From the NCBI RefSeq assembly GCF_900156265.1, contig NZ_FTNE01000004.1:1-64000 (forward strand): a DNA stretch of 64,000 nucleotides. Reading direction: 5' to 3'. Shown one piece after another: positions 48,187 to 57,388 of the stretch (position 1 is the first letter of the stretch; each line of letters begins with the position of its first letter). The position numbers and the translations under genes are program-made. The notes below the pieces were generated by a model. That model made no database searches. It was not told the DNA's origin and was given only the letters and a program-made list of their open reading frames with translations. The DNA comes from Acidiphilium rubrum (lineage in GTDB: Bacteria; Pseudomonadota; Alphaproteobacteria; Acetobacterales; Acetobacteraceae).

Positions 48187-49122
48187 TTACGCCGTCGCCT
48201 CGATCTGTCGTGCAAGAAATTCATCCAGCGCGGCCGCGAAGCGGGTAACACCCTTGTAATCCGACACATCCGGCGGAAAATTGGCGGCCGCTGCACGCAG
48301 CGCGGCTGCCGCGCCGGGTATCGCCGCGACGCGCGCGAGGCTTTGTTGATGGGTGCGGATGGTGAACAACACGGCACCGGTTGCGGGCAGCCGGCTCAGG
48401 GTCTGGCGTTCGATGCGCAAGGTCAGGCGCGTGCCGGCATCAGCCGCGGTGATCGCACCGGCGGTCTCATCGTGGTGGGCGTGCGGCTGGAACAGGGCGG
48501 GATCGTCGTGGATCGACCAGTTGAACCGCTCCACCAGTCGCCCTGACCGAAGCTTTTCGATGAATCGCTCGACCGGCGTTGCCAGGCACTCGGCATAGAG
48601 CGGTACCGGGCCATGGATGGCAGCGAGCGGCCGGCCGATTTTTTCGGCCAGCCGCCAGCGCGACGGAAAACAGAGGACGGCAGCGACCAGTGGCAGGCCT
48701 GTTTCGGGTGCCAGCAGACACAGATCCTCCTGCACCAGCCGCCCCGCCAGTTCGAGCGGATCGCACACTGGCGCATCGATGTCCCAGCGTTCATCGGTCA
48801 GCCGGTTGATCAATGTGCGGCCGCTGCGCCTGAACCAGCCGGCGCGATCCGCGAGCAGATGCGCCACCAGCACGTCGAGCGCTTCGGCGCACATCGCCGC
48901 CGCGTGTGGCAGCGCGGCGAACACCTCGTCATGCCGGGTTGCGAGCAGGTCGCGCCGCAGCGCGATCTACACCGGGTACTGCGTGTCGAATTCGGTCAGC
49001 GCCTCGAGCGGCCGTGACAACAAGCCCATGCTCGCGCGGTACGGACCGGGCTGAAACGGCAGGTACAGCGGTTGCGGGGGTAACGGCGCCATCGGGTCGG
49101 CGCCGGGATCGCGCTTGGTCAT
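48187..49122 (-). pseudogene. DUF3445 heme-dependent oxidative N-demethylase-like gene with in-frame amber codon
   Basis: The reading frame is continuous from ATG 49122 to 48187 except for one TAG at 48967-48969, codon 52. Before it the frame reads PYRASMGLLSRPLEAL and EFDTQYPV; after it, IALRRDLLATRHDEVFAALP, DFxxRW-like CFPSRWRLAEKIG and LFTIRTHQQSL, the DUF3445 layout. The family commonly has an acidic residue where the stop stands, so one change of GAG to TAG would explain it. The family includes enzymes that oxidatively demethylate amines and release one-carbon units. Restarting at GTG 48924 would lose the N-terminus. Sequencing error or readthrough must be excluded. fhs lies just upstream on the same strand. 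Confidence 0.75.
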
Positions 49123-49262
49123 GGGCTGGCAGCCTATCATCGGTCCGGCACCGCCGCCCAGGCCGGGCTGCATGATGCGCCGATCGCGCATTGCCAGCAT
49201 CCGCGATCGCCGGCGCCACAGACCTTTAGAGTGCATCGAAAACAGACGGATGGATCACGAGG

Positions 49263-50933
49263 CTAGAAAATCCCGAAAATCTCCCCATCCGCGTTGACAC
49301 CGATACTATCGGCGGCGGGTACTCGCGGCAGGCCGGGCATGGTCAGAATATCGCCGGCCAGTGCGACGATGAAACCGGCACCGGCCGACAGCTTGATTTC
49401 CCGGATCGGCAGGGTGAAACCGCTCGGCGCACCGCGGCGGGTCGGATCGGCGGTGAAGCTGTATTGGGTTTTGGCCATGCACACCGGCAGATTGCCATAG
49501 CCGCGCGCCTCGAGCCGCGCGATTTGCCGCGCGGCTTTGGGCGCGAGGTCGATATCATCACCGCCGTAGATTTTTTGCACCAGGGTGCGCAGCTTGTCCG
49601 CGATCGGCATATCGTCGGGGTATAGCGGCGCATAGCGCGCGGATTTCGCCTCGGTCGCCGCGATTACCGCTTTGGCCAGTTCCGCCGCGCCGGCCGAACC
49701 ATCGGCCCAATGGGTGCAGAACACGGCGGTAATCTCATCGGCATCGAGTGCCGTGCGCAGTGCCGCGCGTTCGGCCTCGGTATCGCCGAGGAAGCCGTTG
49801 ATTGCGACGATCACCGGCAGGCCGAAGGCGCGCATCGCCGCGACGTGGCGGCGCAGGTTCGAGGCACCTTCGGCGACCGCTGCCGGGTTGGGCGTGCCGA
49901 GATCGGCCTTGGCGACGCCGGCGTGCATTTTCAGCGCGCGCATGGTGGCGACGACCACGGCGCAGGATGGTGCGAGACCGGCTTGGCGGCATTTGATGTC
50001 GAGAAATTTCTCGCCACCCAGATCGGCGCCGAAGCCGGCCTCGGTCACCACGAAATCGGCGAGTTTCAGCGCGGTGGTGGTCGCCATGACCGAGTTGCAG
50101 CCATGCGCGATATTGGCGAACGGGCCGCCATGCACCAGCGCGGGCGTGCCTTCGAGCGTTTGCACCAGATTGGGTTGCAGCGCGTCGCGCAGCAGGGCGG
50201 TCATGGCGCCGACCGCATTGATATCGGCCGGCGTGACGGGACTGCCGTCGCGCCGCTCAGCGATCACCATGCGGGCAAGGCGGGTTTGCAGGTCAGCGAG
50301 GTTTTTCGCGAGGCAGAACACGGCCATCACCTCGGACGCCACGGTGATGTCGAATTTCTGTTCGCGCGCCGCCCCGTTGGCGCCGTGACCGAGGCCGAGC
50401 ACGGTTTCGCGCAGCGATCGGTCGTTCATATCGATCGCGCGTTGGACCGAGATTTTGCGCGGGTCGACCCCGAGCGCATTGCCCCAGTATAAATGGTTGT
50501 CGAGCAAGGCGGCGAGCAGGTTGTTGGCGCTGGTGATGGCGTGGAAATCGCCGGTGAAATGCAGGTTGATCTCGTCCATCGGGGCGACCTGGGCATGGCC
50601 GCCGCCGGTCGCACCACCCTTCTGGCCGAAACACGGGCCGAGGCTCGGCTCGCGCAGCGCGATCATGGTGCGTTGGCCGGCCGCGCGCAACGCATCGCCC
50701 AGGCCGATGGTGGTGGTGGTCTTGCCCTCGCCGGCCGGGGTCGGGCTGATGCCGACCACCAGCACCAGCGCGCCGTTGGGCCGGGGCTCGAGTGTCTCGA
50801 TGAAGCCGAAATCGACCTTGCCCTTGTAGCGGCCGTAGGGGATCAGAGCATCGGCCGGAATGCCGGCGGTGATGGCGATATCGCCGATCGGGCGCAAGGT
50901 TGCTGCGCGCGCAATGTCGAGATCCGATGCCAT
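49263..50933 (-). CDS. fhs: Formate-tetrahydrofolate ligase
   Basis: The 556-residue enzyme makes 10-formyl-tetrahydrofolate from formate with ATP. The P-loop [19 protein letters not shown] (about 64-82), [20 protein letters not shown] and [13 protein letters not shown] are family hallmarks. GGGGAGG precedes the ATG. Together with FolD it forms the folate one-carbon branch in this region, and it sits directly beside the interrupted N-demethylase-like gene. Confidence 0.97.
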   Translation of the reverse strand: MASDLDIARAATLRPIGDIAITAGIPADALIPYGRYKGKVDFGFIETLEPRPNGALVLVVGISPTPAGEGKTTTTIGLGDALRAAGQRTMIALREPSLGPCFGQKGGATGGGHAQVAPMDEINLHFTGDFHAITSANNLLAALLDNHLYWGNALGVDPRKISVQRAIDMNDRSLRETVLGLGHGANGAAREQKFDITVASEVMAVFCLAKNLADLQTRLARMVIAERRDGSPVTPADINAVGAMTALLRDALQPNLVQTLEGTPALVHGGPFANIAHGCNSVMATTTALKLADFVVTEAGFGADLGGEKFLDIKCRQAGLAPSCAVVVATMRALKMHAGVAKADLGTPNPAAVAEGASNLRRHVAAMRAFGLPVIVAINGFLGDTEAERAALRTALDADEITAVFCTHWADGSAGAAELAKAVIAATEAKSARYAPLYPDDMPIADKLRTLVQKIYGGDDIDLAPKAARQIARLEARGYGNLPVCMAKTQYSFTADPTRRGAPSGFTLPIREIKLSAGAGFIVALAGDILTMPGLPRVPAADSIGVNADGEIFGIF

Positions 50934-51025
50934 GAAGCCTCCCCTGGTTTATCCCCCGTTATGTCCGCGCCGGGTGCCTTTACGCAAGGCTTGCCTGCAC
51001 CACGGGCAAACCGGTAGATAGCGGC

Positions 51026-51421
51026 ATGACCTTGCCCTTCACATTGCCGTCCTGGATGCCTGAATGGCTTGGCCTGATCCTGCTGCTGATCGGGCTGCTC
51101 TATGCGCTGGCCATGCTGGCGATGCCGTTTTCGGTGTTCGGCGTGAAATCGCGGCTCGAAGCGATCGAGGAGCGGTTGGACCAGGTGCAGGAGGAGCTGC
51201 GAATTCTGACGATGCGCCTGCCCGAGCCGTTGCGGGGCGTCGCGATGGATGAAACCCCCTACGATCCGCTGCCGCGCTCGGCCGCGGCGCATTACGAGGC
51301 GGCACGGCGCGCGCCTGCGCCGCCGCCGGAACCCTATCGGGAGCCGATCGGGCGGGGGCGGCCGGCGGCGGCCCCGCCGAGGAGCGCGCCGGTACGGCGG
51401 ATCGAGCCGCGGTTGGATTGA
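51026..51421 (+). CDS. Single-pass membrane protein with coiled coil, unknown
   Basis: The 131-residue protein has one transmembrane helix (LGLILLLIGLLYALAMLAMP, about 15-34), then a charged coiled-coil (RLEAIEERLDQVQEELRIL) and a Pro/Arg-rich disordered tail. I recognise no family. It is divergent from fhs, and a T6/A6 hairpin follows its stop by 11 bp. Confidence 0.65.
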   Translation: MTLPFTLPSWMPEWLGLILLLIGLLYALAMLAMPFSVFGVKSRLEAIEERLDQVQEELRILTMRLPEPLRGVAMDETPYDPLPRSAAAHYEAARRAPAPPPEPYREPIGRGRPAAAPPRSAPVRRIEPRLD

Positions 51422-51432
51422 TGAAAGCAAGG

Positions 51433-51466
51433 CTTCTTTTTTGTAAAAAAGAAGCAAAAAACTTTT
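51433..51466. repeat. Single T6/A6 hairpin element (51.4 kb)
   Basis: CTTC-T6-gt-A6-GAAG followed by CAAAAAACTTTT, eleven bases after the stop of the small membrane protein. This is the cleanest single copy. The remaining 80 bp before the next, convergent gene hold no feature. Confidence 0.8.
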
Positions 51467-51549
51467 GGACTCCAGGTCTGGGACGTTGAATCGTTTGCGC
51501 GACTGGCGGAGGGGCGGGAAGTTTTTTGGAAGAAAGACCAATTTACTCC

Positions 51550-52167
51550 CTACCGCGTCACGGCCAGCGGATCGACCTTGATATCCCGCGCGGTCAGTCG
51601 CATCCAGAGCCCGGCGGCGAGCAGGCCGAGGCCGGCGGTCAATATGGCAATGCCGATGAACTGTCCGGGCGCGGCCAGCAGATGGTCGAGGATGACGATG
51701 GCAGGGACGGCGAGGCCGACCGCGATCAGTTCCCAGCCGACCCAGATGCCGAGGATCAGCAGGCCCAACATGATGAAAGTGATCTGAAACAGGACGGCGG
51801 CGTTCTGCTGATCAAGGCTGAGGCCGTTGAGCGGGGCGGGGATGCCGAGGCCCTGCCACAGCACGATCCAACCAAAAAACGCGACAAAGCACCAGAACAG
51901 TTTTTGTGCGTTCTCGGCATGGGCGGGCGAGCGGGCGCGGACCTGGCTGATCGACCAGGTGCCGAACAGGCCGGCAACGCCGACGGCCAGGGTGAGGATG
52001 CTGGCGCGGGGCGCGAGCAGCACCAGCGCATCGTTGACCAGGAAAATCATCCCCCAGAGCAGCAGCACATCCGCAAGCCCGGCATAGACCAGTTTGCGGG
52101 CGATGCCGCGCTTGAGGCGGGCGACTTCCTCGTCGATGTTGGTGCGGGCGCCGATCGGTAGGGTCAT
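51550..52167 (-). CDS. Polytopic membrane protein, unknown
   Basis: A 205-residue protein with about six hydrophobic helices, for example VLLLWGMIFLVNDALVLLA, LFWCFVAFFGWIVLWQGLG and LGLLILGIWVGWELIAVGLA. The short cytoplasmic N-terminus contains a charged helix (NIDEEVARLKRGIARKL). The ATG at 52167 was chosen because the upstream frame reads through a repeat element. No family recognised. Confidence 0.65.
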   Translation of the reverse strand: MTLPIGARTNIDEEVARLKRGIARKLVYAGLADVLLLWGMIFLVNDALVLLAPRASILTLAVGVAGLFGTWSISQVRARSPAHAENAQKLFWCFVAFFGWIVLWQGLGIPAPLNGLSLDQQNAAVLFQITFIMLGLLILGIWVGWELIAVGLAVPAIVILDHLLAAPGQFIGIAILTAGLGLLAAGLWMRLTARDIKVDPLAVTR

Positions 52168-52235
52168 GGGCGCATGGATACAAGCGCGGTTTGTGGCGTC
52201 AATTGCGGTGTGTGAAGTGGGGTAGGAAGGAAGGT

Positions 52236-52353
52236 CTGCTTTTTTGTAAAAAAGCAGCAAAAAACTTTCATTAATCTGGTGCACAGACCCGAAACCAGCA
52301 CGGACCAAATTAAAAAAGTTTTTTTTGCTTCTTTTTTGTTCACAAAAAAGAAG
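52236..52353. repeat. Paired inverted T6/A6 hairpin element, copy 3
   Basis: Left half CTGC-T6-gt-A6-GCAG with CAAAAAACTTT; right half AAAAAAGTTTTTTTTGCTTC-T6-gttcac-A6-GAAG. In the left half the outer stem has changed on both sides (CTGC/GCAG instead of CTTC/GAAG) and still pairs. It separates two minus-strand membrane protein genes. Confidence 0.8.
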
Positions 52354-52394
52354 ACTCTGCTTGCCTTGTCTTATCTTGCCCTGAGCCGAATCCC

Positions 52395-53852
52395 TCAGTG
52401 CGCAATCGGCTCAGGCTCGGAATCGATTGTTTCGCGCAGTGCGACGTCTTCCACTTTCAGGCCGATCAGCAGGCCGATCGCGGCGAAGCCGGCGACGGCG
52501 AGGAAGGTGATGTGGAATGCGGCGGCCAAGGCCGGGTTGAATCCGGGGGTGGTGGTGTGGTGGGCGTTGCCCAGGGCATCGATCGCGTTGCCGAGGCGCA
52601 TGGTGAGGATGGTGCCGGCGAGGGTGGCGCCGAATGCGCCGCCCATGGCGCGCAGCAGCAGCAGGGTGGCGGTGGCGGCGCCGACATCGGCGCGGGGTGC
52701 GGCGTTCTGGATGGCGACCAGGGTGGAGGGCAGGATGAAGCCGAGGCCGACGCCGACCGCGAAGCAGACCGCGACGATCAGGGCGAGGGGGAGGGTGTCG
52801 GGCAGGATGCCGAGCAGGAGGAAGCCGAGTGCGGTGGCGGCGAGTCCGACGAGCATCAGGCCTCTGGTACGGCCGAGTTTGCGCGCGAGTTGGCCGGAGG
52901 TGTAGGCGCCGATGGTGCTGGCGACGAGGAAGGGCATGATTTCCCAGCCCGACTGGGCGGCGTTGGCGTGGAAGACCAGTTGGAAGAACAGCGGTAGCGA
53001 GAAAATGGCCGAGAACATGATCAGGGCGGTGAGAAAACCGATCGCGACCAGGCGGTTGAACGAGCCGTTGGCGAACAGGCGGACCGGCAGCAGCGGGGTG
53101 GAGGCGCGTTGTTCCCAGGTCCAGAGGGCGGCGATCAGGGCGAAGCCGGCGACGAAGACGCCGATGACCGGCACGGACAGCCAGGGGTAGGTGTGGCCGC
53201 CCCAGGACAGGCCGAGCAGAAAGGCGGTGACCGCGAGGGTCAGTAACCCGGCGCCGGCGAAATCGATTTTCCCGCCGCGGGTGACCTGGCGGAGCTGGCG
53301 CAGGCCGATCTGGCTGAGGATGAGGGCGGCGATGCCGAGAGGGAGGTTGAACCAGAAGATCCAGCGCCAGGTGAGATGATCGGTCACCCAGCCGCCGACC
53401 ACCGGGCCGGCGGTGGAGGCCACACCCCAGGTGCCGGCGAGCCAGCCCTGGTATTTGCCGCGTTCGCGCGGCGAGACGACATCGGCGATCGCGGCCTGGG
53501 AGATGGCGAACAGGCCGCCGCCGCCGATGCCTTGCAGGGCGCGGGCGGCGACGAGTTCGGGCAGGGTTTGGGAGACCGCGCAGAGGCAGGAGGCGATGAC
53601 GAACAGGATGATCGAGGGGATCAGGGTGGTTTTGCGGCCGAATTGATCGGACAGGCGGCCGTAGAGCGGGGTGGTTGCGGTCGAGGTGAGGAGGTAGGCG
53701 GTGACGACCCAGGACAGATGGGCGAAGCCGTGCAGATCGGCGCCGATGGCGGGCACGGCGGGGATCACCACGGTCTGATCGATCGCGGCGAGCAGCATGC
53801 ACAGAATGATGCCGAAAATGACCTGTAGCCGCTGCTTGTGGGTGTATTCCAT
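52395..53852 (-). CDS. MFS drug efflux transporter, DHA2 family
   Basis: A 485-residue proton-driven efflux pump with about 14 hydrophobic helices. The motif-C/D-like LAAIDQTVVIPAVPAIGADL, the loop LYGRLSDQFGRKT, and AGPVVGGWVTDHLTWRWIF are typical of the EmrB/QacA-like branch. No membrane fusion protein gene lies nearby. The ATG at 53852 fits the family N-terminus; starts at 53876/53879 are possible. The substrate is unknown. Confidence 0.92.
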   Translation of the reverse strand: MEYTHKQRLQVIFGIILCMLLAAIDQTVVIPAVPAIGADLHGFAHLSWVVTAYLLTSTATTPLYGRLSDQFGRKTTLIPSIILFVIASCLCAVSQTLPELVAARALQGIGGGGLFAISQAAIADVVSPRERGKYQGWLAGTWGVASTAGPVVGGWVTDHLTWRWIFWFNLPLGIAALILSQIGLRQLRQVTRGGKIDFAGAGLLTLAVTAFLLGLSWGGHTYPWLSVPVIGVFVAGFALIAALWTWEQRASTPLLPVRLFANGSFNRLVAIGFLTALIMFSAIFSLPLFFQLVFHANAAQSGWEIMPFLVASTIGAYTSGQLARKLGRTRGLMLVGLAATALGFLLLGILPDTLPLALIVAVCFAVGVGLGFILPSTLVAIQNAAPRADVGAATATLLLLRAMGGAFGATLAGTILTMRLGNAIDALGNAHHTTTPGFNPALAAAFHITFLAVAGFAAIGLLIGLKVEDVALRETIDSEPEPIAH

Positions 53853-54022
53853 GAGGCCCCGTTTGAAGATTTGCATCATTGTCCCTGCGCTGGCGGGGGG
53901 CAATGGTGTTTATGCGATAAGGTGCAGCAAGGCTGACATGCATCAGCGGGCCGCGGGTTTGCATGGTGGGCGCGGCTCGCTTACCGTATGCGGCAATCAC
54001 ATTCAGAACGAGAGATGCCCAA

Positions 54023-54601
54023 ATGCCATTGAGCCCAGCGGAGTCCCGCGAATTGCTGCATCTGCGCGACATCGATATCCGCGGCTATCTGCGGACCGAC
54101 GGCATGCTCGATATCGAGGCGCATATGGTCGACACCAAGACGTATAGTTTCGGCAATCATGATCGCGGCCAGATCAACGCGGGTGAGGCGCTGCACGGCA
54201 TGTGGCTGCGCCTGACGGTGGATACCGGGCTGACGGTGCGACGGGCGGAGGCGGCGATGGATTCGACACCGCATGCCATCTGCCCTGGGGTTGCGCCGAA
54301 TTTCGCGCGGTTGGAGGGGCTGACGATCGGGCGCGGGTTTCTGAAAGGGGCGATGGAGCGCGTTGGCGGCACCCAGGGCTGCACCCATCTGCGCGAGTTG
54401 CTGCAGCAGGTGGCGACGGTGTCGATCCAGACGATGTTCAGCATCAAGGCGCACAAGGCGGCGCGCGAAGGTGGCGCGAGCGAGGACCGGTGGGAGATTC
54501 CGGCGGCGTTGCTGAACTCGTGCCACGCCTATGATGAGGAGGGTGAGTTGGTGAAAGCGGTGCGGGAGCGGGCGGCGGCGCGGGCGCTCAGCGCGGTATA
54601 A
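54023..54601 (+). CDS. DUF2889 family protein
   Basis: The 192-residue protein matches DUF2889: RELLHLRDIDIRGYLRTDG, DIEAHMVDTKTY, LHGMWLRLTVD and GCTHLRELLQQVATVSIQTM. The family has conserved His and Cys residues suggestive of an active or metal site, but no function is established. It diverges from the efflux pump gene. Its stop codon TAA is part of the first bases of a large palindrome. Confidence 0.82.
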   Translation: MPLSPAESRELLHLRDIDIRGYLRTDGMLDIEAHMVDTKTYSFGNHDRGQINAGEALHGMWLRLTVDTGLTVRRAEAAMDSTPHAICPGVAPNFARLEGLTIGRGFLKGAMERVGGTQGCTHLRELLQQVATVSIQTMFSIKAHKAAREGGASEDRWEIPAALLNSCHAYDEEGELVKAVRERAAARALSAV

Positions 54602-54829
54602 GTGGCTCTTGAGGCAAGCAAGGCCAGGGGCTCTGCCCCTGGACCCCGTTAAAGGCGGAGCCTTTAAAATCCATTAGTTTTAGGGGTAGGGAGGGCGGCA
54701 GCCGGGCTCTCCAACAGTGTGGTCTGGACGCCCTCCCTACCCCTAAAACTAGCGGGTTCTAAGGGCCTCGCCCTTAGTGGGGGTCGAGGGGGCAAAGCCC
54801 CCTGGCCTTGCTTGCCTCAAGAGCCACTT
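54600..54829. repeat. Large composite palindrome, copy 3 (230 bp)
   Basis: The outer arms are nearly perfect: AAGTGGCTCTTGAGGCAAGC at the left is repeated inverted as GCTTGCCTCAAGAGCCACTT at the right, and pairing continues into AAGGCCAGGGG. The inner stem is a perfect 23-bp inverted repeat (54675-54697 with 54729-54751). Side hairpins include CCAGGGGCTCTGCCCCTGG, TTAAAGGCGGAGCCTTTAA and TAAGGGCCTCGCCCTTA. It starts inside the stop codon of the DUF2889 gene and ends 17 bp before the next, convergent gene's stop. Confidence 0.88.
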
Positions 54830-54845
54830 CAATCATACGCCCGTC

Positions 54846-55484
54846 TCAGTGCGCACCGAATTTCGTGACGAGGGCCGCGACCTGATCTGGTGTCAGCATC
54901 CGTGGATTGAGGTTGCGCAGCAGCAGGACCAGTTTGGCCGTTTCTTCGAGTTCCTCGATGGCGAAGACGGCGGCGTCGAGTTTTTTGGCGGCGACGACGG
55001 GGCCGTGATTGGCGAGCAGGACGGCGCTGTGGCGGCCGGCGAGGCCGCGGATGGCGGTGGCGACGGCGGGGTCGCCGGGCATGTGGTAGGGGATCAGGGC
55101 GAGTTTGCCGACGCGCATGACAGAGTAAGGGGTGATCGGCGGCAGGGCTTCAGTGGGGTCGAGATCGGGCAGGGTGGAGAGGGCGACGGCGTGGGTTGAG
55201 TGGAGGTGCACCACCGCGCCGGCATCGGGCCGTGTGTCGTACAGCGCATCGTGCAGCGGGATTTCCTTGGTGGGTTTATCGCCCGAGAGGAGGGTGCGGT
55301 TGCGGTCGAGCCGGGCGATGCGGGCGGGGTCGAGGAAGCCGAGCGAGGCATCGGTGGGGGTGCAGAGCCAGCCGCCGTCATCGAGGCGGACGCTGATGTT
55401 GCCCGAGGCGCCGGGGGTCAGGCCGCGCTCGAACAGAGAGCGGCCGAACCGGCAGATGGCTTCGCGGAGGGCGGATTCGCTCAC
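54846..55484 (-). CDS. Class II aldolase / 3-oxo-tetronate 4-phosphate decarboxylase-like (OtnC type)
   Basis: A 212-residue class II aldolase-fold enzyme. TPGASGNISVRLDDGG, TPTDASLGFLDP, GDKPTKEIPLHDALY (catalytic Glu), VVHLHSTHAVALS (zinc histidines) and LLANHGPVV match OtnC/YgbL-type decarboxylases, which turn 3-oxo-tetronate 4-phosphate into DHAP and CO2. Its ATG overlaps the dehydrogenase stop by four bases. It ends the transporter operon. A matching DUF1537 kinase was not found here. Confidence 0.78.
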   Translation of the reverse strand: MSESALREAICRFGRSLFERGLTPGASGNISVRLDDGGWLCTPTDASLGFLDPARIARLDRNRTLLSGDKPTKEIPLHDALYDTRPDAGAVVHLHSTHAVALSTLPDLDPTEALPPITPYSVMRVGKLALIPYHMPGDPAVATAIRGLAGRHSAVLLANHGPVVAAKKLDAAVFAIEELEETAKLVLLLRNLNPRMLTPDQVAALVTKFGAH

Positions 55485-56377
55485 GATTTGGGGGGCAGGC
55501 CGTTCAGTTCGGCGATGATGTCCGACAGCATGGGCACGTAATCGTCACCATGGCCGGTGCCGATGGCCAGCGCGTAGGAGTTGCGCACGGCGGTGGCGAT
55601 CGGGTTGGCGGCGTTCTGGGCCTGGGCGAAGGCGTTGAGGTAGGAGGTGTCCTTCAGCGCGTTCGAGAGGGTGAATTTATGGGCGTTGCGATCGCGCCCG
55701 ACCACGTAGTTCATGTAGGTCTGGTAGAAGCCGCAATCCATCCGCCCGCCGCTGATCACGCTGTGGAAGGTCTCGGCGCTGAGGCCGGATTTTTCCCCGA
55801 GCATCAGCGCTTCGGCGTAGAGCGCGCCGTAGCCGAGCGAGAGGAAATTGTTCAGCAGTTTCATGGTGTGGCCGGTGCCGGTGGGGCCGGTGTGGATCAT
55901 GCGCTGGGAGAAGGTTTCGATGATCGGGCGGACCCGGTCGATCGTGGCCGGATCGCCGCCGACCATGACATCGAGCGTGCCCTCCCAGGCATCCTTGGGG
56001 GTGCGGCCGAGCGGGGCGTCGATCAGGGTGATGTGTTCGGCGGCGAGGCTGGCCGCGAGTTTGGTGGTGACCGAGGGATCGGAGGTCGAGCAATCGACGA
56101 TGATCAGCGGTTTGCCGGCGGCGGCGAGACCGTGTTCGCCCTGGGTGACCGCCATGACCTGGTCGCTGCCGGTGACGCAGAGGAAGACGATGTCGCTTGC
56201 TTCGGCCAGGGCTTTCGGGGTCTTGGCTTCGGTGGCGCCGCGACCAATCAATTCCTCGACCGGGGTGCGGTTGCGGTGGCCCATGACCGTGAGGGGATAA
56301 CCCGCCTCGATGATGTTTTTCGCCATGCCGTGGCCCATGAGGCCGACGCCGATGAAGCCGATTTTGTCTTTGGTCAT
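55481..56377 (-). CDS. NAD(P)-dependent 3-hydroxyacid dehydrogenase, 6PGDH-like
   Basis: A 298-residue beta-hydroxyacid dehydrogenase with the N-terminal Rossmann motif IGFIGVGLMGHGMAKNI, DAPLGRTPKDAWEGTLDVMV in the substrate region, and catalytic Lys in GHTMKLLNNFLSLG. The family includes threonate, tartronate semialdehyde and sulfolactaldehyde enzymes. In this operon it probably acts on a sugar acid. It differs clearly from the LtnD-like protein at the right edge. Confidence 0.85.
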   Translation of the reverse strand: MTKDKIGFIGVGLMGHGMAKNIIEAGYPLTVMGHRNRTPVEELIGRGATEAKTPKALAEASDIVFLCVTGSDQVMAVTQGEHGLAAAGKPLIIVDCSTSDPSVTTKLAASLAAEHITLIDAPLGRTPKDAWEGTLDVMVGGDPATIDRVRPIIETFSQRMIHTGPTGTGHTMKLLNNFLSLGYGALYAEALMLGEKSGLSAETFHSVISGGRMDCGFYQTYMNYVVGRDRNAHKFTLSNALKDTSYLNAFAQAQNAANPIATAVRNSYALAIGTGHGDDYVPMLSDIIAELNGLPPKS

Positions 56378-56409
56378 GTTGGGCCTTTATAGAAAGAAGA
56401 AAGGAAGTA

Positions 56410-56443
56410 GTCCTTTTTTGAAAAAAAGGACCAAAAAACTTTT
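56410..56443. repeat. Single T6/A6 hairpin element (56.4 kb)
   Basis: GTCC-T6-g-A7-GGAC then CAAAAAACTTTT. All four outer stem bases remain paired although the sequence differs from CTTC/GAAG. It separates the epimerase stop (one base away) from the dehydrogenase start within one operon, so it is probably transcribed. Confidence 0.78.
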
Positions 56444-56444
56444 G

Positions 56445-57332
56445 TCAGTTGACGTAGTCGCGCCAGTGGTGGGCTTGTTTGAAGCCCAGGACTTCGCGGG
56501 TTTTTTTGTTTGAGAGCAGGGTTTCATATTTCGATAGTTCGCCGTGGACAGGGACGCCGGGGTAGAAGCGGCTGAGCAGTTCGGCAGTGGGCAGGTCCGA
56601 CGAGGTATCGCCGCTGGCGGCGTTGAACACCTGATAGCCGAGCCCGTCCTTTTCGATCGCGAGGCGGCAAATCTCGCCGAGATCACGCGCGTCGATATAG
56701 CTCCAGGCGATGCGCTTGCGAAAACCCGGATCGGCGAAGAATTGCGGGAACTGGGCGTATTCATGCGGCTCAATCACGTTGCCGATGCGGATCGCGTAGA
56801 TGTCGATGCCCGAGCGCAGGGCAAAGGCGCGGGCGGTGCGTTCGTTGCAGATTTTCGACAGCGCGTAGCTGTCCATCGGGTCGACTGGGTATTCCTCGTC
56901 GAGCGGGAAATATTCGGGGTTGCGCGGTTCGTTGGCGAACACGAGACCATAGGTGGTCTCGCTCGAGGCGATGATGACTTTTTTAATGCCGAGCTTCACC
57001 GCCGCTTCAATCACGTTGTAGGTGCCCATGGTGTTGATGCGGAACACCTCGTTGTCCGGCGTGATCATGATGCGCGGGATGGCGGCGAAATGGACCACCG
57101 CATCGATCGGTTCCGGGCGGAGCGACGGGTCGAACTCGTGTAGGCCGGTATAGCTGGACAGGGCGTTGAAGACCTGGCCGGAATCAGTGATGTCGGTGAT
57201 CAGGGTGCGGACTTTGGGATTGTCGAGCGGCTTGGTGTCGAGGTTGAGCACGCGGTAGCCGTGCTCGACCAGATGGGCGACGGCGTGCTTGCCGGCTTTG
57301 CCGGTGCCGCCGGTGAAGATGATTTTTTTCAT
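56445..57332 (-). CDS. NAD-dependent epimerase/dehydratase family protein
   Basis: The 295-residue extended SDR has the NAD motif IFTGGTGKAGKHA, VVHFAAIPRIM, active-site Ser in IIASSETTYG and Tyr-x3-Lys in DSYALSK. Related proteins include uronate and aldose dehydrogenases as well as sugar epimerases. In an operon with a sugar-acid transporter it could oxidise an aldose or aldonate before the next dehydrogenase. The exact reaction is not shown. Confidence 0.82.
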   Translation of the reverse strand: MKKIIFTGGTGKAGKHAVAHLVEHGYRVLNLDTKPLDNPKVRTLITDITDSGQVFNALSSYTGLHEFDPSLRPEPIDAVVHFAAIPRIMITPDNEVFRINTMGTYNVIEAAVKLGIKKVIIASSETTYGLVFANEPRNPEYFPLDEEYPVDPMDSYALSKICNERTARAFALRSGIDIYAIRIGNVIEPHEYAQFPQFFADPGFRKRIAWSYIDARDLGEICRLAIEKDGLGYQVFNAASGDTSSDLPTAELLSRFYPGVPVHGELSKYETLLSNKKTREVLGFKQAHHWRDYVN

Positions 57333-57360
57333 GAGGGAGACTCCGTATCGAGGGAAAGTC

Positions 57361-57381
57361 GCCGGCGGCTGGGCCGCCGGC
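57361..57381 (-). promoter_or_regulatory. GC-rich intercistronic hairpin after the binding-protein gene
   Basis: GCCGGCGG-ctggg-CCGCCGGC forms an eight-base-pair GC stem directly downstream of the binding-protein stop codon, in transcript sense. There is no T-run after it. Such hairpins often protect binding-protein mRNA from 3' decay and so raise its level over neighbouring genes. Confidence 0.5.
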
Positions 57382-57388
57382 GTCAGGG

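Noticed and set aside
50934-51025. Possible folate riboswitch in front of fhs
   Set aside because: The space is only 92 bp, has an ordinary ribosome site, and I could not match any known tetrahydrofolate riboswitch core by eye.
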